Positions 61,232 to 64,000 of a stretch of DNA of 64,000 nt are shown here, piece by piece. The notes beneath the pieces were generated by a model that was not told where the DNA came from, made no database searches, and saw only the letters and a program-made list of their open reading frames with translations. The translations under genes and the position numbers were made by a program. Position 1 is the first letter of the stretch. Each line of letters starts with the position of its first letter. This stretch comes from Lophium mytilinum (Eukaryota > Ascomycota > Dothideomycetes > Mytilinidiales > Mytilinidiaceae), in contig MU004198.1 in assembly GCA_010093605.1 (NCBI GenBank), positions 1,060,456 to 1,124,455 on the forward strand, in the 5' to 3' direction.

Positions 61232-63724
61232 TCAGGGAGCTATAGAGAGAACATACAGAACTGATACTGCAAGTGCCACGCCTGACACGCCCGAACCTAG
61301 CTTGTCCCAGAGTGACAATACGCGATGTGCTCCAAACTGACATCGCTGCACGCGTTGCTTGCCCGTGGAAGAGTCCGAAGCTACTACTGATGTAAATTCT
61401 TCCTCGCCACCCTCGTTGCCCTCGAAGAGGGTAGCTTTGCTTGCGTTGTCTTCCACTGGGGTCTGATTGTCGGATAAAGCATACTTCTCCGGATCTTGAG
61501 ACCCGCCGTAGGTCAAAGCCGCGATGTCCTGCGCAAGATCGCATGGGTATTCCAGTAGATACTGAACTTTGGCACCAGTGGTCGTGGTGGCAGTTTCGGG
61601 GATGAAAGATCCCTCGATCTCGTACTTAGGTTTGCAGGAAGTTGGTGCTGAGCGTAGAGATTCCTTGACGACCAAAGCATAGTCGTCTTGTGGGAGGACA
61701 ACGGCGATGATATTAGCATTTTTTGGACGAGCCTTTTCGTCTACCAGCGCGCTGGTGCGCTTGCGGTTCTTTTCCGCCAACTCAGTATGCCGCTTATAAG
61801 ATGGCACTGCTCGGGTGAGTCGGGCCCACTTCCGAATAGCCCACGCGATCTCTGAAAGCGCGTCGTTGCGTGCGTCGTGGGCTTTGGTGATCTCCGTCCA
61901 TACAGCGTGATCTTTTTCGGCCATTATGCTGACCTTTCCCGCGTCCGTGGACTTCGCCCAAAAGATTGGATCCTTCTGCTCGTAGTCAAGGTAGATGCCT
62001 TTCCAAGCCTCCTGAAGGCGCTCGAGCTTAGCGTTCTCTTTTGCAAGCTTTTTCTTCTGGAGCTGGAACTCCTCCAAAACCTTGCGGTTGGCCTCCTTAT
62101 TTGCGTACTCGTAGTACGCGCGGAGAGTTTCCAGAGAGAGGACGCGGAGGTTCTCTTTAGAATTGGTGTGCAGCATATAGGACGTTTCGCCAGACTTGAT
62201 ACATTCGTCGCACCCTTGCTTGACCGCGAAAGCATTCATCTCTGCATTCGTGTACCGCATGCTATTCATAGTCTGCCCCGCCAAGTCATACCGGTCCGTG
62301 TTCCAGTCTTTGTGGAGCTCCATGACAAACTTGGGCCATGTCGATCCTTCTGGGTTGATGAGGGTTTCGAAAGATGACTTGTTCGCATATTCTTTGAACA
62401 ATGACGGAATCTGGAAGGGCTGTCCTGGCTTCTTCTGGGGCGAACTTGGCTTTGATTCTCCGTCGATTGGCTTCTCGAATGCCCCAAGCCCAAATGTTGA
62501 AGATTTTAGAGGCGCGAAGCTGCTCCCGAAGGTGTTTGATGAGCCCGAAGTGGTCGATGGAGCTTGTCCAAAGGGAAATGACTGGGGTGGAACTCCAGAA
62601 GTCGGTGAACCATCCCCAAAGTTGTGAGGTTGAGCTCCGGCTTCTGTTTCTACCTTTGTATCAAGGAAATTTGAAGGCGCAAAGCCATTCTTCGGGGCTG
62701 TCCTATCAGCCCTCCCTTTTCGGCCTCGAACAGTCTTGCGAGGCCCAGATTTGAAAGAGGGCTCGCTGAGGAGAGTGTCTACTCGTGGTGTCGTAGATAG
62801 AGGTGCCACATTGAAGCTGCCCGGAATATTGGCAGTTTCAGGAGCCCCTAGGGCTGCGGCCTTGGCCGTGGCGGTTTTTAGAGTCCCGAAAGCGACATTT
62901 CCTGTCGTCGAGGCTTCGTACTTCTCGTGAGACAAGGACTGCTCTAATCCCTTCGATGCTGAGACTCCCTGGGCGTCTTCTTGCGTCTTTTGGAAGCCGT
63001 CTGGATTGATATCTTCTTTTCTGACCCCCATTTCTCGATGGGACATGTTATATTTGGCATGGGTGGCATTCTCCAGAATGGTATCCCCCGAAGCTGCGGA
63101 CTGGGGATTTGGAGAGACTTTGACGCTTGACATTGAGGTTTGATTGTTTCGATCTGATGAGTCTTCGTTTGAGTGACTGCTACCGGAAGGATAGAACTCT
63201 CCAGAAGTGTCCTCTGGGAGGTCATCAGAGGAAGAGATGGTATGCGTGTGGATAACGGGTTCAATGTGAAGATCCTTGGCCTGCATCTTAATGTCGATCT
63301 TGGCGTCTTCATTCAAATCGACGGCGTCCTTGAACTGGTCAACGACATCCCGTGAGACAGAATGCGCAGTCCGATTCTCATTGGCCTTTGATAGGTCGAC
63401 GATATTGACTGGCACTTCTTCGACTTTGTTCTTCAGTTTGGCAAAGGCCAAGGCAAACCTCCGACTAATGGTCATCTCGGGTGTATAGTTGATTGCAGCT
63501 CGAGTAGCTTCAGGAGCCTGGGGCATGCCAGTGGCGATCATCCGCGTGACGACAGGTATTGTTGGTAGTGCTCTGAGGAAAGAAGAATGGGAACGAAACC
63601 GCAGGAAAACAGCAGGGCTCGTACGGGTGGTGGATTGGTTCACAGACATTTTGCTTGTGGTGGAGATGCCGAACTTGGTAAGAAATGTAGGTTGGTGGGT
63701 GGTGGGGGGAACCAAGGTGGGCAT
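61232..63724 (-). CDS. FG-containing coiled-coil protein with C-terminal membrane segment
   Basis: Single-exon frame of 830 codons from ATG 63724; an alternative ATG at 63649 (MSVNQSTTRTSP) would give 805. The N-terminal 350 residues are disordered. A short Phe-Gly-rich stretch lies around 365-420 (FGDGSPTSG, FPFGQAPS, NTFGSSFAP, STFGLGAF), as in FG-nucleoporins or their partners. A charged helical region at about 520-620 (ANKEANRKVLEEFQLQKKKL) looks like a coiled coil. The last 25 residues contain a hydrophobic helix (SGVALAVSVLYVLSI). A nuclear-envelope or pore-associated role is possible, but the FG count is low and the tail anchor is not typical, so this is an inference. The rest has no recognised domain. 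Confidence 0.7.
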   Translation of the reverse strand: MPTLVPPTTHQPTFLTKFGISTTSKMSVNQSTTRTSPAVFLRFRSHSSFLRALPTIPVVTRMIATGMPQAPEATRAAINYTPEMTISRRFALAFAKLKNKVEEVPVNIVDLSKANENRTAHSVSRDVVDQFKDAVDLNEDAKIDIKMQAKDLHIEPVIHTHTISSSDDLPEDTSGEFYPSGSSHSNEDSSDRNNQTSMSSVKVSPNPQSAASGDTILENATHAKYNMSHREMGVRKEDINPDGFQKTQEDAQGVSASKGLEQSLSHEKYEASTTGNVAFGTLKTATAKAAALGAPETANIPGSFNVAPLSTTPRVDTLLSEPSFKSGPRKTVRGRKGRADRTAPKNGFAPSNFLDTKVETEAGAQPHNFGDGSPTSGVPPQSFPFGQAPSTTSGSSNTFGSSFAPLKSSTFGLGAFEKPIDGESKPSSPQKKPGQPFQIPSLFKEYANKSSFETLINPEGSTWPKFVMELHKDWNTDRYDLAGQTMNSMRYTNAEMNAFAVKQGCDECIKSGETSYMLHTNSKENLRVLSLETLRAYYEYANKEANRKVLEEFQLQKKKLAKENAKLERLQEAWKGIYLDYEQKDPIFWAKSTDAGKVSIMAEKDHAVWTEITKAHDARNDALSEIAWAIRKWARLTRAVPSYKRHTELAEKNRKRTSALVDEKARPKNANIIAVVLPQDDYALVVKESLRSAPTSCKPKYEIEGSFIPETATTTTGAKVQYLLEYPCDLAQDIAALTYGGSQDPEKYALSDNQTPVEDNASKATLFEGNEGGEEEFTSVVASDSSTGKQRVQRCQFGAHRVLSLWDKLGSGVSGVALAVSVLYVLSIAP

Positions 63725-64000
63725 GATGGAAAGAAGATCAAAGTGCGGAGGCAGATGAGTTTAAGTACCCAGGGGAAGATGAGTTCATTCACCGGCCAGT
63801 GAGAATGGCACTGAATGCGCCCCTGCGGAAGCCTAGCGGCGACATGGCGTGAAAAGTGGTGAATGTTCGCCATGGTGAATAGATGTCGTCAACTCGCAAG
63901 GTTGAGGGACGCGAACGTAGCTTGGGCAAGATTGGAACCCATAAGGATATATAGCTTGAAGACTGCAATATAGGAAGGCTGTATATCTCTTGATCCCCAC
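63725..64000. other. Right end, promoter side of the FG-containing gene
   Basis: This is the upstream region of the minus-strand gene starting at 63724. No gene is seen before the window ends. Confidence 0.4.

Overview
The window is nuclear DNA of a filamentous ascomycete, most likely a Dothideomycete (inference). The genes have short introns of about 50-80 bases with GT...CTAAC...AG signals, none is arranged in operons, and several reading frames are interrupted by stops that look like C-to-T changes (CAG to TAG, CAA to TAA, CGA to TGA), as expected from repeat-induced point mutation (RIP). I see no tRNA, rRNA or CRISPR array.

Layout. 0-14 kb: a CorA-like membrane protein converges on a nucleoside-phosphorylase/ankyrin protein that looks like an NLR relative without its NTPase. 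A decayed gene with a solo terminal-repeat element at its stop codon follows, then a long disordered tail-anchored protein and an iron-alcohol-dehydrogenase-family enzyme. 14-32 kb and 48-49 kb: six genes plus one relic of a single paralogous family that I do not recognise, sharing a roughly 200-residue domain with an invariant-looking APHL(H/Q) motif; one member carries the domain twice. These genes alternate with degenerate satellite-like repeats of about 108 and 162-172 bp period and with a 525-bp TRIM-like miniature LTR element. 32-41 kb: decayed DNA with remnants of a long plus-strand gene and of a SNF2-type helicase. 42-46.4 kb: three divergent J-domain genes, one intact, one with three TAG stops and one with a frame change. 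53-64 kb: a quieter block with a BCS1-type AAA ATPase, an 1161-residue protein with five copies of an unfamiliar repeat, and an FG-containing coiled-coil protein; the last two end in hydrophobic segments.

The main novelty candidate is the APHLH family (14131-49401). It is locally expanded, has basic nuclear-localisation-like stretches in several members, lacks obvious signal peptides in most, and is repeatedly flanked by the same kind of decayed satellite. That suggests a lineage-specific family spreading by ectopic duplication in an accessory region. Its function cannot be read from the sequence. All domain names come from motif recognition by eye, with no database search.
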